Source: Planctomycetaceae bacterium
Lineage (GTDB): Bacteria; Planctomycetota; Planctomycetia; Pirellulales; Pirellulaceae
Length of the DNA stretch: 62,682 bases
Assembly (NCBI GenBank): GCA_021298315.1
Contig: JAJTFC010000004.1
Span: 1-62,682 of the forward strand
Reading direction: 5' to 3'
The notes beneath the pieces were generated by a model, which was not told the DNA's origin, searched no databases, and worked only from the letters and a program-made list of their open reading frames with translations. This document shows, one piece after another, positions 36,055 to 44,956 of this stretch. The position numbers were made by a program, and so were the translations under genes. The first letter of the stretch is position 1, and the number at the start of each line of letters is the position of its first letter.

Positions 36055-37545
36055 ATGAGCAAAACTTATCGAAACCTCGCCCTATCGCTTGCCGCTGCAA
36101 CCCTAGGGCAACTATCCCCTTGTCAAACGGCTTGTGCCCAGCCCCCAGGAATGTCCTTTGGCCCGGGAGGGCCGGGGATGGTCATCATGGGAGGCGGCGG
36201 TGATCGCGTATCGGATCGGGGGGGAGACAGGGGCGATCGAGGGCGTGGAGGCTTCAGCGGCGGTTGGGGTGGTGGAGGCTTCAGCGGCGGTTTTGGTGGT
36301 GGAGGTTTCGACCCGTCGTCATTTATCTCCCGCATGGATACGAACGGCAACGGTTCGATCGATCCTGAGGAGGCCCAAGGCCCGGCTCGCTTCATGCTCG
36401 ATCGCATGGCACGAAACAATCCAAAAATCGACCTTAGCAAACCCATCCCTATCTCGGTTATCACCGAATCTTTTCAGGCGATGCGAAGTGGCGGTAGCTT
36501 TGGCGGCGGTGGATCTTGGGGGAGCCCCTGGGGCGGAGAGAACTCCGATGAGTCAGTCGCTGGTAGCACAAGCGGATCCTTGGTACCTGGCTTCGGTGTC
36601 AAAGTCGCAAAAAACCCTGTCCCAGGATTTGGCTCGTCGAGCAAGACGCCTCCGACCAAAGTGGAAGACCAAGACCTTAGGGATGCCGACGAACGAATGC
36701 GGCGCTACGACCGAAACAACGACGGTAGTATCGATGAAACAGAGTATCGAGAAACCCGTTGGTCCGAGCAGATGTCCCAATGGGACACCAACAAAGATGG
36801 CAAGCTCACTCGAGAAGAAGTGGCCGTCCGCTATGCTCGACGAAGACTACTCAGTAGCAACCAAGCTTCTCCAGAGCAATCTCGAGGAGGCTGGGAAGCT
36901 CGCAATCGTGGCGATTCCCGAGGTGATGGCCAAGGTGGGCAAAGAGCCGAAGGGGATCAAAAATCCGCATCTGTGCCACATCCCTTCGAGAAGCGAGCCA
37001 GTTTCCGCCTGACCGATAACTCAGGCAACAATCCAAGACCCGCAGGCGTTCCGGAATGGTTCGCTCGAGACGATACGAACATCGACAACCAAGTTTCCAT
37101 GAGCGAGTTTGCTCGCAAATGGGACGCGACGAGCCTCGAAGACTTTTACAAATTCGATACCAACCAAGATGGTTTCATCACCCTGAAGGAATGCCTTGCG
37201 GCAGTCAAGAAAGGGTACCTCAAGGGATCTGGAGGTTCTTCGAGCAGCGTAGCACTCACCGAAGGAGGACCTGCTGGTTCGGACAACTCGGCTATGGCTG
37301 GGTCTGCCGGAGGTACCCCATCTGCCCCCGCTGCTAGCGGTGCACCGTCGGCTCCCGGAGTCATCGATGATCGAATGAAACAATTTGCAAAACGATCGAT
37401 CGAACGAGCTGACAAGGACAAGAACGGATTCTTAACCCCCGACGAGTTCAAATCCACCAATGGTTCCAGTTTTGCCGATGTCGATAAGGATAAGAACGGC
37501 AAAATTGATGTGGATGAATACGCCCTGTATCGCAACTCTCGCTAA
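36055..37545 (+). CDS. secreted EF-hand protein with a glycine-rich segment
   Basis: About 496 residues beginning MSKTYRNLALSL with a signal peptide (ending TACA near residue 26). A Gly/Arg-rich stretch (GGxGGGG repeats, about 35-90) follows. I count seven EF-hand-like loops: MDTNGNGSIDPEE (about 95), YDRNNDGSIDETE (219), WDTNKDGKLTREE (244), a degenerate RDDTNIDNQVSMSE (about 340), FDTNQDGFITLKE (368), DKDKNGFLTPDE (453) and DVDKDKNGKIDVDE (477). Most have Asp/Asn at positions 1, 3 and 5 and Glu at 12, so calcium binding is likely. Ala/Gly/Pro-rich linkers separate them. An upstream ATG at 35992 is possible but gives an unlikely N-terminus. Function is unknown; EF-hand proteins are common in planctomycetes. 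Confidence 0.88.
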   Translation: MSKTYRNLALSLAAATLGQLSPCQTACAQPPGMSFGPGGPGMVIMGGGGDRVSDRGGDRGDRGRGGFSGGWGGGGFSGGFGGGGFDPSSFISRMDTNGNGSIDPEEAQGPARFMLDRMARNNPKIDLSKPIPISVITESFQAMRSGGSFGGGGSWGSPWGGENSDESVAGSTSGSLVPGFGVKVAKNPVPGFGSSSKTPPTKVEDQDLRDADERMRRYDRNNDGSIDETEYRETRWSEQMSQWDTNKDGKLTREEVAVRYARRRLLSSNQASPEQSRGGWEARNRGDSRGDGQGGQRAEGDQKSASVPHPFEKRASFRLTDNSGNNPRPAGVPEWFARDDTNIDNQVSMSEFARKWDATSLEDFYKFDTNQDGFITLKECLAAVKKGYLKGSGGSSSSVALTEGGPAGSDNSAMAGSAGGTPSAPAASGAPSAPGVIDDRMKQFAKRSIERADKDKNGFLTPDEFKSTNGSSFADVDKDKNGKIDVDEYALYRNSR

Positions 37546-37571
37546 CACAAACCGTTTTACCCGAATCCACA

Positions 37572-39599
37572 ATGATATCCCCAATGTCCGCTTACCGCAT
37601 CGTTGGCAAACAATTGCAACGAGCGGTTCTCGCAGGTGCGTCTCTTGCACTCTTGCTGACCCTATCGTTCGATACCCAAGCTTGCCAAAACCAAGAAGAG
37701 ATTTGGGTCGGTTGGTTGGAGACAAAAGCCCAAAACCTTAGGCTCGTCATCAATCTCTCTTCGAGCAAAACAGCCAACCCCTCGGGTACGATCCACAGTC
37801 CCGACCAATCGGCAACTCCCCTCCCGATTACCAAAGCCACTATCGATGCCCAGCGGCAAGTGAGTTTTCAAGTCAACCCAGAGGGCATTGGCTCGGCTGC
37901 TTATTCCTTCCAAGGTAAATTTACACAAGATGCATTGATCGGTGAAATAGAACAGGGTGGCGCTAAGCTCCCGATACAGTTCACCAAAGCAGAAAGTTTG
38001 CCAAACGAGACTAAAGATCTCTTAGGAGCCGATTCAGCTTGGGTCGGGGCCTTGGACGTAGGTACTCGAAAAGTACCACTCCGTTTTCGAATCTACTCCT
38101 CGGCGCCTTATGCAACGAACACCAAGCCGAGAATCCTGCTTGACTCACTCGCAGAGAACGCCAATGGATTTCCCGCTTCGGTATCCTTGAGCGACTCTGG
38201 CATGATTGAATTCTCAATTCCAGCCATTCCTGGAAATGCAAAATACATTGCCAAGCTCTCAGAGGACAAAAAAATCCTCTCGGGCAAATTCCAACAAGGA
38301 TTCCTGCCACTGCAACTCGACATGCAAAGAGTTGGTGAGTTGGGCAAGAAAGATCCCACCCAAGACGCCATGGTGCGGGTGCTTGGAAGTCTAGCGAATG
38401 CTGAAAAAACTCTCGAGGTTGCTCAAGCCCCGCAGCCTCAACCAGTTCTGATGCCAAAGAAGCCGACCGAATCACCACGTGCTTCGAATCCCTATGGCCT
38501 CCAACCCAATGGACTCCAAGAGCAAGACTTCGTAGTCGATCGATTCGATACCCGCAAACCCTTGCTCAATGAGTCCGGTAAACGTGCGGACAACTCTTTT
38601 AAACTCGCAGGCACCATCACCTTCCCCAAGGGTTTTGATCCCAAGCTTCAATACCCTGCGGTCGTCTTTGTCACAGGTAGCGGCCCCCAAGACAGGGACG
38701 AAACGATCGGCAAACACAAACCGTTTAGGGAGATCGCAAACTATCTGGCTTCCCAAGGGATGGTTGTGCTGCGGTATGACGATCGCGGTGTGGGACAAAG
38801 CAGCGGTGAGTTTATCAAGGCAACCAGTTTGGACTTTGCCGATGATGCTATGGCCGTCTGGCAATTCGCTCGCCAGATCGAAGGAGTCGATCGCAGTAGG
38901 GTTGGATTGCTAGGTCACAGCGAAGGAGGGATCATCGGACCGATGGTAGCCGCGTGGCAACGGGAGGTTGGGTTCCTCATTCTCATCGCCCCACCAGTGC
39001 TTCCCGGATCCGAGATACTCAGCAGTCAGATCGATCGCATCGCCGAGCTCGAAGGGGTTGGGCAAGAAGATCGCGCGGCGGCCAAGGCGCTACAGATCGA
39101 GCTTCAGCAGATCGCCCTGAGATTTCCATCAGACGACGAATCGGCACTAAGTGAAGTGCGCAGAGCGATTGTCCAGCGATGGGATACTCTGGGGCGACTT
39201 TCCCAATCGGTGGCTGCTGCCGATGAGGGTGCTCGTAAAAAGATAGTCATCGATGCAATCACGGCTCAGTTCAAAGGTCTCCAATCCCCTTGGATGCGCC
39301 AGTTCTTGGCTTACGATCCCTCCTCGAACTGGGTGTTGTTCGACTGCCCTGTGCTTGCTGTATGGGCCGAAAAAGACACGCAAGTACTCTACGAACCAAA
39401 TCTTAAAAAGCTCGAAAGCATCGTTACTCACAATATGAATCTGAAGGCTGACATGGTTGTGCTCTCTGGGCTAAACCATCTTTTGCAACGAGCCGATACG
39501 GGCCTTCCCGACGAGTACGATAAGATCGACCAAACCATCGATCCGATCGCTCTGGATACTTTTGGTAATTGGCTTAAGAAGCGAGAAATACTGCCCTAG
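37572..39599 (+). CDS. secreted alpha/beta hydrolase, serine aminopeptidase-like
   Basis: A 675-residue exported hydrolase. A signal peptide (hydrophobic core about 18-32, site near CQNQ; the Cys suggests a lipoprotein is possible) is followed by an N-terminal beta-rich region of about 300 residues without a recognised family, a Pro/Gln linker and a C-terminal alpha/beta hydrolase domain. The domain has VTGSGPQDRDE near 370, RYDDRGVGQSSG, the nucleophile in LGHSEGGIIG (about 448), an Asp in AEKDTQV and His in LNHLL. This matches the prolyl oligopeptidase/serine aminopeptidase S33 type. The substrate is unknown. It lies 26 bases after the EF-hand gene. Confidence 0.85.
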   Translation: MISPMSAYRIVGKQLQRAVLAGASLALLLTLSFDTQACQNQEEIWVGWLETKAQNLRLVINLSSSKTANPSGTIHSPDQSATPLPITKATIDAQRQVSFQVNPEGIGSAAYSFQGKFTQDALIGEIEQGGAKLPIQFTKAESLPNETKDLLGADSAWVGALDVGTRKVPLRFRIYSSAPYATNTKPRILLDSLAENANGFPASVSLSDSGMIEFSIPAIPGNAKYIAKLSEDKKILSGKFQQGFLPLQLDMQRVGELGKKDPTQDAMVRVLGSLANAEKTLEVAQAPQPQPVLMPKKPTESPRASNPYGLQPNGLQEQDFVVDRFDTRKPLLNESGKRADNSFKLAGTITFPKGFDPKLQYPAVVFVTGSGPQDRDETIGKHKPFREIANYLASQGMVVLRYDDRGVGQSSGEFIKATSLDFADDAMAVWQFARQIEGVDRSRVGLLGHSEGGIIGPMVAAWQREVGFLILIAPPVLPGSEILSSQIDRIAELEGVGQEDRAAAKALQIELQQIALRFPSDDESALSEVRRAIVQRWDTLGRLSQSVAAADEGARKKIVIDAITAQFKGLQSPWMRQFLAYDPSSNWVLFDCPVLAVWAEKDTQVLYEPNLKKLESIVTHNMNLKADMVVLSGLNHLLQRADTGLPDEYDKIDQTIDPIALDTFGNWLKKREILP

Positions 39600-39613
39600 A
39601 GTCGGAGAGTGTC

Positions 39614-39940
39614 ATGAAAACTCGATGGATGGAACACGAGTCGGCCAGCAACGATGATATCCGCGATGAAATCTTCCGCTTGCTCATGGAGATGAAGTCT
39701 GGGGAGAGCATTTGCCCTACGGACGCAGCTAGAGGTTTCGGTTCCAAATGGAGGCAGTTGATGCCCCAAGTCCGAGAAGTCGTTACCGACATGGCTCGCG
39801 ATGGAGCGATCGAAGTTACCCTGCGTGGGGAATTGGTCGATGTCGACGAGGTCGACCTGGAGACAATCAAGGGCCCACTGCGATTGAGACTGGCACCAAA
39901 GCAGATTCTGTTTGCCGACACGCAGGAACTAAGCGATTAA
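39614..39940 (+). CDS. DUF3253 family protein
   Basis: A 108-residue protein. The central region (IRDEIFRLLMEMKSGESICPTDAAR, WRQLMPQVREVVTDMARDGAIEVTLRGELVDVDEV) fits DUF3253, a small winged-helix-like family. The C-terminal segment (KGPLRLRLAP) is also part of that family. Function is unknown; a DNA-binding role is possible from the fold. GGAGAG lies at 39604-39609, a few bases before the ATG. It comes 14 bases after the hydrolase gene. Confidence 0.82.
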   Translation: MKTRWMEHESASNDDIRDEIFRLLMEMKSGESICPTDAARGFGSKWRQLMPQVREVVTDMARDGAIEVTLRGELVDVDEVDLETIKGPLRLRLAPKQILFADTQELSD

Positions 39941-40108
39941 AACGGGTGGGTCATTAGGTAATTCTCCGCACCAGCGATCTCATTGGGGAAAGGTTCTTGT
40001 TCTTTTTCTGAAATCACCCTTTGGGGTCGCCTGTTCATCGGCAAAAGGTTTCTGTAGACTCTCAAAGTCTGCTTAGTTCAGGAAGCTTGCGTCTCAGGAG
40101 GAGTAGCG

Positions 40109-41182
40109 ATGAGATCTCGTTTGAATGCGCTCGGTTTTTTCGCGATCGCGATTTTGGGTTTGAACAACGGTGTCTTTCCTGGGGCTTGCTTGGCTCAAAA
40201 CACCCCTGCGACAACCGTCAGCGGACCTGCCTCCGTGCCTGGCAATGCAGCCCAGGACAACAGTCAGCACGTTGCCCTGATGCAGTTGGTTGAGTCCCTC
40301 GAACCCTATCATGCCAAGAGTGAGATCAAGGGAACGGCGGTCATATCGGGATCGACAACCATGCAGTCGTTGGCTCGAGCTTGGTCTGAACGATTCCAAA
40401 AATTCCACCCAGAAGTTTCCTTCAGCAAGGGAAAAGACGGCACTGAAAGTGCATTGCAGGAGATTTCCGAAAATCCTGCGGTGATCGCAGGTGCGAGTCG
40501 ACCTTTGACCGATGCGGAGCTCTCGGCGCTCAAGAGCAAGAATTGCAAAGATCCGATGTCAGTGATTGTTGCATTGGATCCTTTAGCGCTGTACGTGCAT
40601 CAAGACAATCCGATCAATAGCGTTAGTCCCGAACAAATCGAATCGATTTTCCGCGCCGCAACATCGGATAAACCGCAAGCCAAAAAGTGGGGCGATTTGG
40701 GTGTGAAGGGAGAGTGGGCCGATCAGCCGATCCGTATCCACAGCCGTAGCGACGTCAGCGGTACAACAGGATTCATCAAGCAGTGGGTTGCCGGTGGGGC
40801 AGAGCTAGCGAAATCCGCTCAAGTGCACGAGACCAACCACGATGTGACCAAGGGTGTCGGCAGCGATAAATACGGCGTGGCTATGAGTGGATTTGGCGAA
40901 GCAATCCCATCGGTCAAAGCGGTTCCGCTGGTCTTAAATGGTGCCGCGATTGAAGCGACTGAAGCGAACTTTCTTGCAGGTAGGTACCCGTTGGTCAGGC
41001 CCTTGATTTTGATCATCGACAAAGAAACAGCGAAATCCGATCAAGGCTTGCGAGAAGGCATTCTGCGTTATGTTCTGAGCCGCGATGGGCAGTTAGAAGC
41101 GATCCGAGCTGGATTCTTCCCAGTTGATCCAGCCTTCATCCGTAAACAACTCGATGGGATCAGCGGCCCTCAGGTGCGTTGA
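40109..41182 (+). CDS. periplasmic phosphate-binding-protein-like (PstS-type)
   Basis: A 357-residue exported protein with a signal peptide (to about residue 31, CLAQ). The binding-protein fold is shown by SGSTTMQSLARAW near 80, GKDGTESAL, GASRPLTDAEL, VALDPLALYVHQDNPI and RSDVSGTTGFIKQW; these match the PstS-like substrate-binding proteins of phosphate ABC transporters. No pstC, pstA, pstB or phoU is nearby, so a sensor or orphan uptake role is possible. An AGGAGGAG ribosome binding site at 40096-40103 lies 5 bases from the ATG. A 7-base stem with loop (40054-40072) lies in the leader and could be regulatory. Confidence 0.85.
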   Translation: MRSRLNALGFFAIAILGLNNGVFPGACLAQNTPATTVSGPASVPGNAAQDNSQHVALMQLVESLEPYHAKSEIKGTAVISGSTTMQSLARAWSERFQKFHPEVSFSKGKDGTESALQEISENPAVIAGASRPLTDAELSALKSKNCKDPMSVIVALDPLALYVHQDNPINSVSPEQIESIFRAATSDKPQAKKWGDLGVKGEWADQPIRIHSRSDVSGTTGFIKQWVAGGAELAKSAQVHETNHDVTKGVGSDKYGVAMSGFGEAIPSVKAVPLVLNGAAIEATEANFLAGRYPLVRPLILIIDKETAKSDQGLREGILRYVLSRDGQLEAIRAGFFPVDPAFIRKQLDGISGPQVR

Positions 41183-41219
41183 TACACCCCTGCAAAAAAT
41201 AGTCATAAGGAGTATCGAG

Positions 41220-42437
41220 ATGAGATCTGCATTGTTTGTTGTCTGCTTGCTGGCGAGCCTTCCAACTGCCTTGGGTCAAAGCTGGCTGGGTTTCAACGCG
41301 GCTGTTCCAAAGGTAACTCCGGGGTACGGCACTGGAGTTTCCGTAACTACGCCCGGAGTTTCTACAATGCCGGCCCCTGGCGTTGCATCACCAAACCTTA
41401 CCTCCGTCGCACCAACACTTGTTCCAACATCAAGGCCCTGGAAGCTTGGGGTCGTCGTTCGAAACACCGATATCGGTGCGATTGTTCAAACCCTGGAACC
41501 CAACAGTGCCGCCCAAGCGGCTGGAATTATTCCCGGTGACAACATCATCGCCGTCTCTGGAACTCGAATCGGGGAGTTCGATGGCAGAGTGGTCGATATC
41601 GGCGAGGAAATCAAACGCTATGTCGACGGCGCAGGTCGCGTTCCTTTGCTGATCCAAGACTCCCGAACCAAAGCCCTCCGAGCCAGCGTCGTGACTCTCG
41701 CCTCGGCAGCCACCGCCTTGAGTGGTACTGTTTCGATTGCCGACCGCAGCAGCCTACCTCCTGGCTCTGTACTTACTGTGCAACTGCAAAATCTTACTCG
41801 CCCCTTCTATGAGGTCGCCGGTGGCAAAGCGGTCTTGAAAGCCGAAGGCCCCGGACCTTTCCGTTTCGACTTATTTATCGATCCTCGCTATCTGACACCT
41901 ACTGATCAGTACCAACTCACATCCTTTGTCAGTTGGAACAATCAGGTTCTCTATGCGCTCAGGCAACCTTTGTTGGTCCCAATCCAAGCGATCAATCAGC
42001 AGTTCAATTTGCTGCTCGATCGTTCGGTATCGACAGCCGCTGCGACGACCGCATCAATACCCACCGCAGTACCCGCCGGCGGAGTCATCACTGCGGCGTT
42101 GCCTGCAGCACCAGCCCTCCCAGGACAAGTCAGCACCGATGCTTTGAATCAAGTCTTTGTGTCTCTACTGGGTAGACAACCCTCGAGTCGCGAGCTGATC
42201 GCTTGGCAAGACTACATGCAGCAGGGCCATACGCTCAACGATGTGGCAGCCAAAATCATGGCCAGCCCCCAGTTCCGTGAACGCTACGCGACGGATCAAG
42301 CTTACGTGCAACAAGTCATACAAACCTTGACCGGCAAGCTTGCTACGAGCAATGACGTGAACTACTGGATCGGTCGAATGCAAACTCTCGGATCAGCCGA
42401 GAAGATGATTGCCGAGTTGACCGCGCAGAAGCGATAA
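41220..42437 (+). CDS. secreted PDZ-domain protein with DUF4214-like C-terminus
   Basis: About 405 residues starting MRSALFVVCLLASLP, a signal peptide ending LGQ. A proline/threonine-rich segment precedes a PDZ-like domain (about 75-150) with GVVVRNTDIGAIVQTLEPNSAAQAAGIIPGDNIIAVSG, then a beta domain of about 100 residues. The C-terminal 100 residues (NQVFVSLLGRQPSSRELIAW, then IMASPQFRERY, and a second similar repeat) resemble DUF4214-type phycobilisome-linker-like repeats. The role is unknown. The ATG at 41220 has AAGGAG upstream; the longer reading from 41124 overlaps the previous gene. Its 3' end overlaps the convergent gene at 42393 by 45 bases. Confidence 0.82.
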   Translation: MRSALFVVCLLASLPTALGQSWLGFNAAVPKVTPGYGTGVSVTTPGVSTMPAPGVASPNLTSVAPTLVPTSRPWKLGVVVRNTDIGAIVQTLEPNSAAQAAGIIPGDNIIAVSGTRIGEFDGRVVDIGEEIKRYVDGAGRVPLLIQDSRTKALRASVVTLASAATALSGTVSIADRSSLPPGSVLTVQLQNLTRPFYEVAGGKAVLKAEGPGPFRFDLFIDPRYLTPTDQYQLTSFVSWNNQVLYALRQPLLVPIQAINQQFNLLLDRSVSTAAATTASIPTAVPAGGVITAALPAAPALPGQVSTDALNQVFVSLLGRQPSSRELIAWQDYMQQGHTLNDVAAKIMASPQFRERYATDQAYVQQVIQTLTGKLATSNDVNYWIGRMQTLGSAEKMIAELTAQKR

Positions 42438-43769
42438 TTTTTCGATGGAATATACCGGCCAGCGCGAGTGATGCGATATCGCTTGCGCTTCGGCATCGCG
42501 GGCCACAAACAGGAATGCATCATCGCATGGAAGGTGCGAGAGCCTAATGTCTTTTTGCAGCCGCCATTCTTTCTCGGTGGTCCAGTCGCGGTCGGACACT
42601 TTTTCCGCAATCGGCTGGCAATAGGCTTGCTCATCAAGATCTAGCGCTGCGATCTGCTTCCTCGATAGGTAACGGACAGGCTTTGCCCCCAGTTCCTCTA
42701 AGGTGGTTTTCTTGATCGCCAGCCCGTAAGGTTCCCAGTCCCAACGCGCAAGGTGGGATTGAAAGGCTCGCATACCCAGGAGCACCGAGATAGTGTTTTC
42801 AGTAAACGAGATCGATGCAAGCCCTGCGCGTTTGCAAGCCGTCGTCGCTAGTAGCCTTTGATCGGTAATGATTCTCAGAAGTGTTTCAAGCGGTGTTGGA
42901 TTCGGGTTCCAGGCCAAACGGAAAGCCTCGTCGAGAACATCGAGATTGGACTGATCAGGCCAAAGCGATTGACGAGCTCTTGTGGTATGAATCAGGTACT
43001 GCTGGCTTACGGCAAGTGCCTCAGGAATCCCTGCATGGATTTGCAGCGTTGCAGGGGTGACTCGATGGTGGCAAGCCCAGGAACTGAACTCGCTAGGATG
43101 GGTGGGTTTGGGAAACCATAAGATTGCTCCCGCATCGCTCCACCTTTTTTGGGCTTCAGCCAAGGCACTCGATGGTTTCGGTTGAGCATTTATCCACACA
43201 CGGCCAGGATCGGTCGATGAGCAATCCAAAACACGTTCTAGGATCGTCGCGATCTTGCCACCCGGAGTAACATTCAATGCAGCAATTCGCTCGGCAAGAA
43301 CGGCAACCGCAAGGTCTTCGGCGGGCAGTTTGCCCGCAGCGATTTGTCCTGTGGAGTCAAATACGATTCGAGAGGACAGGCCGATTTGCTTTTGGCTTGT
43401 CCGGCTCGGGACTTGCGATCCGGTGGTCACAGCGATCGAGGGGAGGCCTAAACGGGAACAGGCAAAGGCAATGGACTCTGAGTGAGGAGCCGACAGCGGA
43501 AAGAGCACCACGGATGGAGTTCGTTTCGCGTGCTCGAGGATCGAATGCAAAGCTTGTTGCCACGCTGGGGATCGAAAGGCGTTTCGTGACGGATGCGAGG
43601 AGAGAATACCGAGACTTCGATAATTGCTAAGCCATCGGAAGGCATCCTCTGATTCAAAGCGAACAACGACTTGATCGCTCAGCCAATCGAGTCGATCTTG
43701 GATGGACCAGGGTGAGAAATCGCTGAGTTTAATTAGGATTTGCGTCCATTCAGAAGTATCCGAGCTCAT
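42393..43769 (-). CDS. unrecognised two-part protein, 458 residues
   Basis: I do not recognise this protein. It is soluble, without signal or membrane segment. The N-terminal 200 residues alternate hydrophobic strands and helices (VVLFPLSAPHSESIAFACSRLGLPS) in a way that suggests a Rossmann-like fold. The C-terminal 150 residues carry SFTENTISVLLGMR, WDWEPYGLAIKK, GAKPVRYLS, DWTTEKEWR and LPCDDAFLFVA. The combination of FTEN, a PYGLA segment and ExEWR resembles proteins such as AbiGi-like or DUF2971 types, but this is a weak impression. The start ATG at 43769 is clear and codon use looks normal. It overlaps the convergent PDZ gene by 45 bases and is divergent from moxR. Confidence 0.7.
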   Translation of the reverse strand: MSSDTSEWTQILIKLSDFSPWSIQDRLDWLSDQVVVRFESEDAFRWLSNYRSLGILSSHPSRNAFRSPAWQQALHSILEHAKRTPSVVLFPLSAPHSESIAFACSRLGLPSIAVTTGSQVPSRTSQKQIGLSSRIVFDSTGQIAAGKLPAEDLAVAVLAERIAALNVTPGGKIATILERVLDCSSTDPGRVWINAQPKPSSALAEAQKRWSDAGAILWFPKPTHPSEFSSWACHHRVTPATLQIHAGIPEALAVSQQYLIHTTRARQSLWPDQSNLDVLDEAFRLAWNPNPTPLETLLRIITDQRLLATTACKRAGLASISFTENTISVLLGMRAFQSHLARWDWEPYGLAIKKTTLEELGAKPVRYLSRKQIAALDLDEQAYCQPIAEKVSDRDWTTEKEWRLQKDIRLSHLPCDDAFLFVARDAEAQAISHHSRWPVYSIEKLSLLRGQLGNHLLG

Positions 43770-43935
43770 GGTTTGAATAGTTCGGTTTGACTGGTTTGGT
43801 TCGAAATTTTCAGCGTATCAATCCCAAAGCGACCTAGGATAACGTAAAATGGTTTTTTAAGCCCGGATTTGGTTCGTTTGTTTTTTCAGGCGACTCCGAG
43901 GATAACTCGTCCACCCAATTCTCTGCACTTTCAAA

Positions 43936-44949
43936 ATGAATGATTCGAATGCGTCCGACCCATTGGTAGGATCCCCCGAAGGGTTGTCACAAACGGTTTC
44001 CGAAGTCCGGACGTTTTTTGAAAGAGTCAGCCGGGAGGTTGGCAAAGTATTCGTTGGACAAGACGAGTTGGTTACTACCGCGCTGATTGCACTGGTTTCC
44101 GGCGGTCACGTGCTGATCGAAGGCGTACCGGGGCTAGGGAAGACTCTTTTTGTCAAGACATTGGGCAGAGTGATCGGTTGTCAATTTGGCCGAATTCAAT
44201 TCACCGCCGATTTGATGCCTTCGGACGTCACGGGAGCTCCTATCTTCGATATGAAGACCCAAGATTTCCGTTTTCGTCCAGGTCCAGTCTTTACGCAATT
44301 GCTCTTGGCCGACGAAATCAATCGATCACCGGCAAAAACGCACGCCGCACTTTTGGAGATCATGCAGGAAGCCCGAGTGACAATCGATGGGGTAACCCAT
44401 AGTGTACCGGCACCCTTTTTGGTCTTTGCGACGCAGAACCCATTGGAAAGCGAGGGAACTTATTCACTCCCCGAGGCCCAACTCGATCGGTTCATGTTCA
44501 AGGCGATGGTTGGATACCCCAGCGAGGAAGAGGAGGCTAGGGTTCTGCAGATGCACTCGCAAAAGGTTGACATGGACACCTACCTCTCGAACGAAGTAGC
44601 GAATGTTTCGAACTCGCAAACAATCCAAAACTTGATTCAACAGGTATCAAAAATCAATGTTGAGCCCAAACTCTTGCAGTACATCAATCGGATCGTGCGG
44701 GCCACACGGAATTGGCCGACCTTCCATCTAGGTGCTTCGCCCCGAGCCGGACTGTCCTTAGTGCAAGGGGCCAGAGCGCTGGCAGCTTTTCGTGGTCGCG
44801 ATTACGCAGTCCCTGACGATGTCGCTGAAATTGTCTTGCCTGCCTTGCGACATCGCGTCGTATTAGGGGCCGAAGCGGAAGTCGAAGGGTTGGGAATCGA
44901 TCAAGAGTTGCGGACGCTCCTGAAGAGTATTGAAGTACCAAGGACGTAA
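43936..44949 (+). CDS. MoxR family AAA+ ATPase
   Basis: A 337-residue AAA+ ATPase of the MoxR type. Walker A is GVPGLGKT at about 67, Walker B LLLADEINR at about 122 with the MoxR signature RSPAKTHAALLEIMQE, sensor 1 FATQNPLE and sensor 2 region SPRAGLSLVQGA. MoxR proteins act as chaperones with von Willebrand and DUF58 partners; the adjacent DUF58 gene, 7 bases away, is the expected partner. Sits upstream of a DUF58-moaA-pfkB run on one strand. Confidence 0.95.
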   Translation: MNDSNASDPLVGSPEGLSQTVSEVRTFFERVSREVGKVFVGQDELVTTALIALVSGGHVLIEGVPGLGKTLFVKTLGRVIGCQFGRIQFTADLMPSDVTGAPIFDMKTQDFRFRPGPVFTQLLLADEINRSPAKTHAALLEIMQEARVTIDGVTHSVPAPFLVFATQNPLESEGTYSLPEAQLDRFMFKAMVGYPSEEEEARVLQMHSQKVDMDTYLSNEVANVSNSQTIQNLIQQVSKINVEPKLLQYINRIVRATRNWPTFHLGASPRAGLSLVQGARALAAFRGRDYAVPDDVAEIVLPALRHRVVLGAEAEVEGLGIDQELRTLLKSIEVPRT

Positions 44950-44956
44950 AGAATCG

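Noticed and set aside
36134-37012. A 292-residue plus-strand frame inside the EF-hand gene
   Set aside because: It arises from the glycine-rich, GC-rich repeats; the EF-hand frame has ordered calcium loops.
37572-39599. PEP-CTERM-like sorting tail as a target for the exosortase
   Set aside because: I looked for a C-terminal motif-helix-basic tail on this and the other exported proteins of the window and found none, so the exosortase substrates must lie elsewhere.
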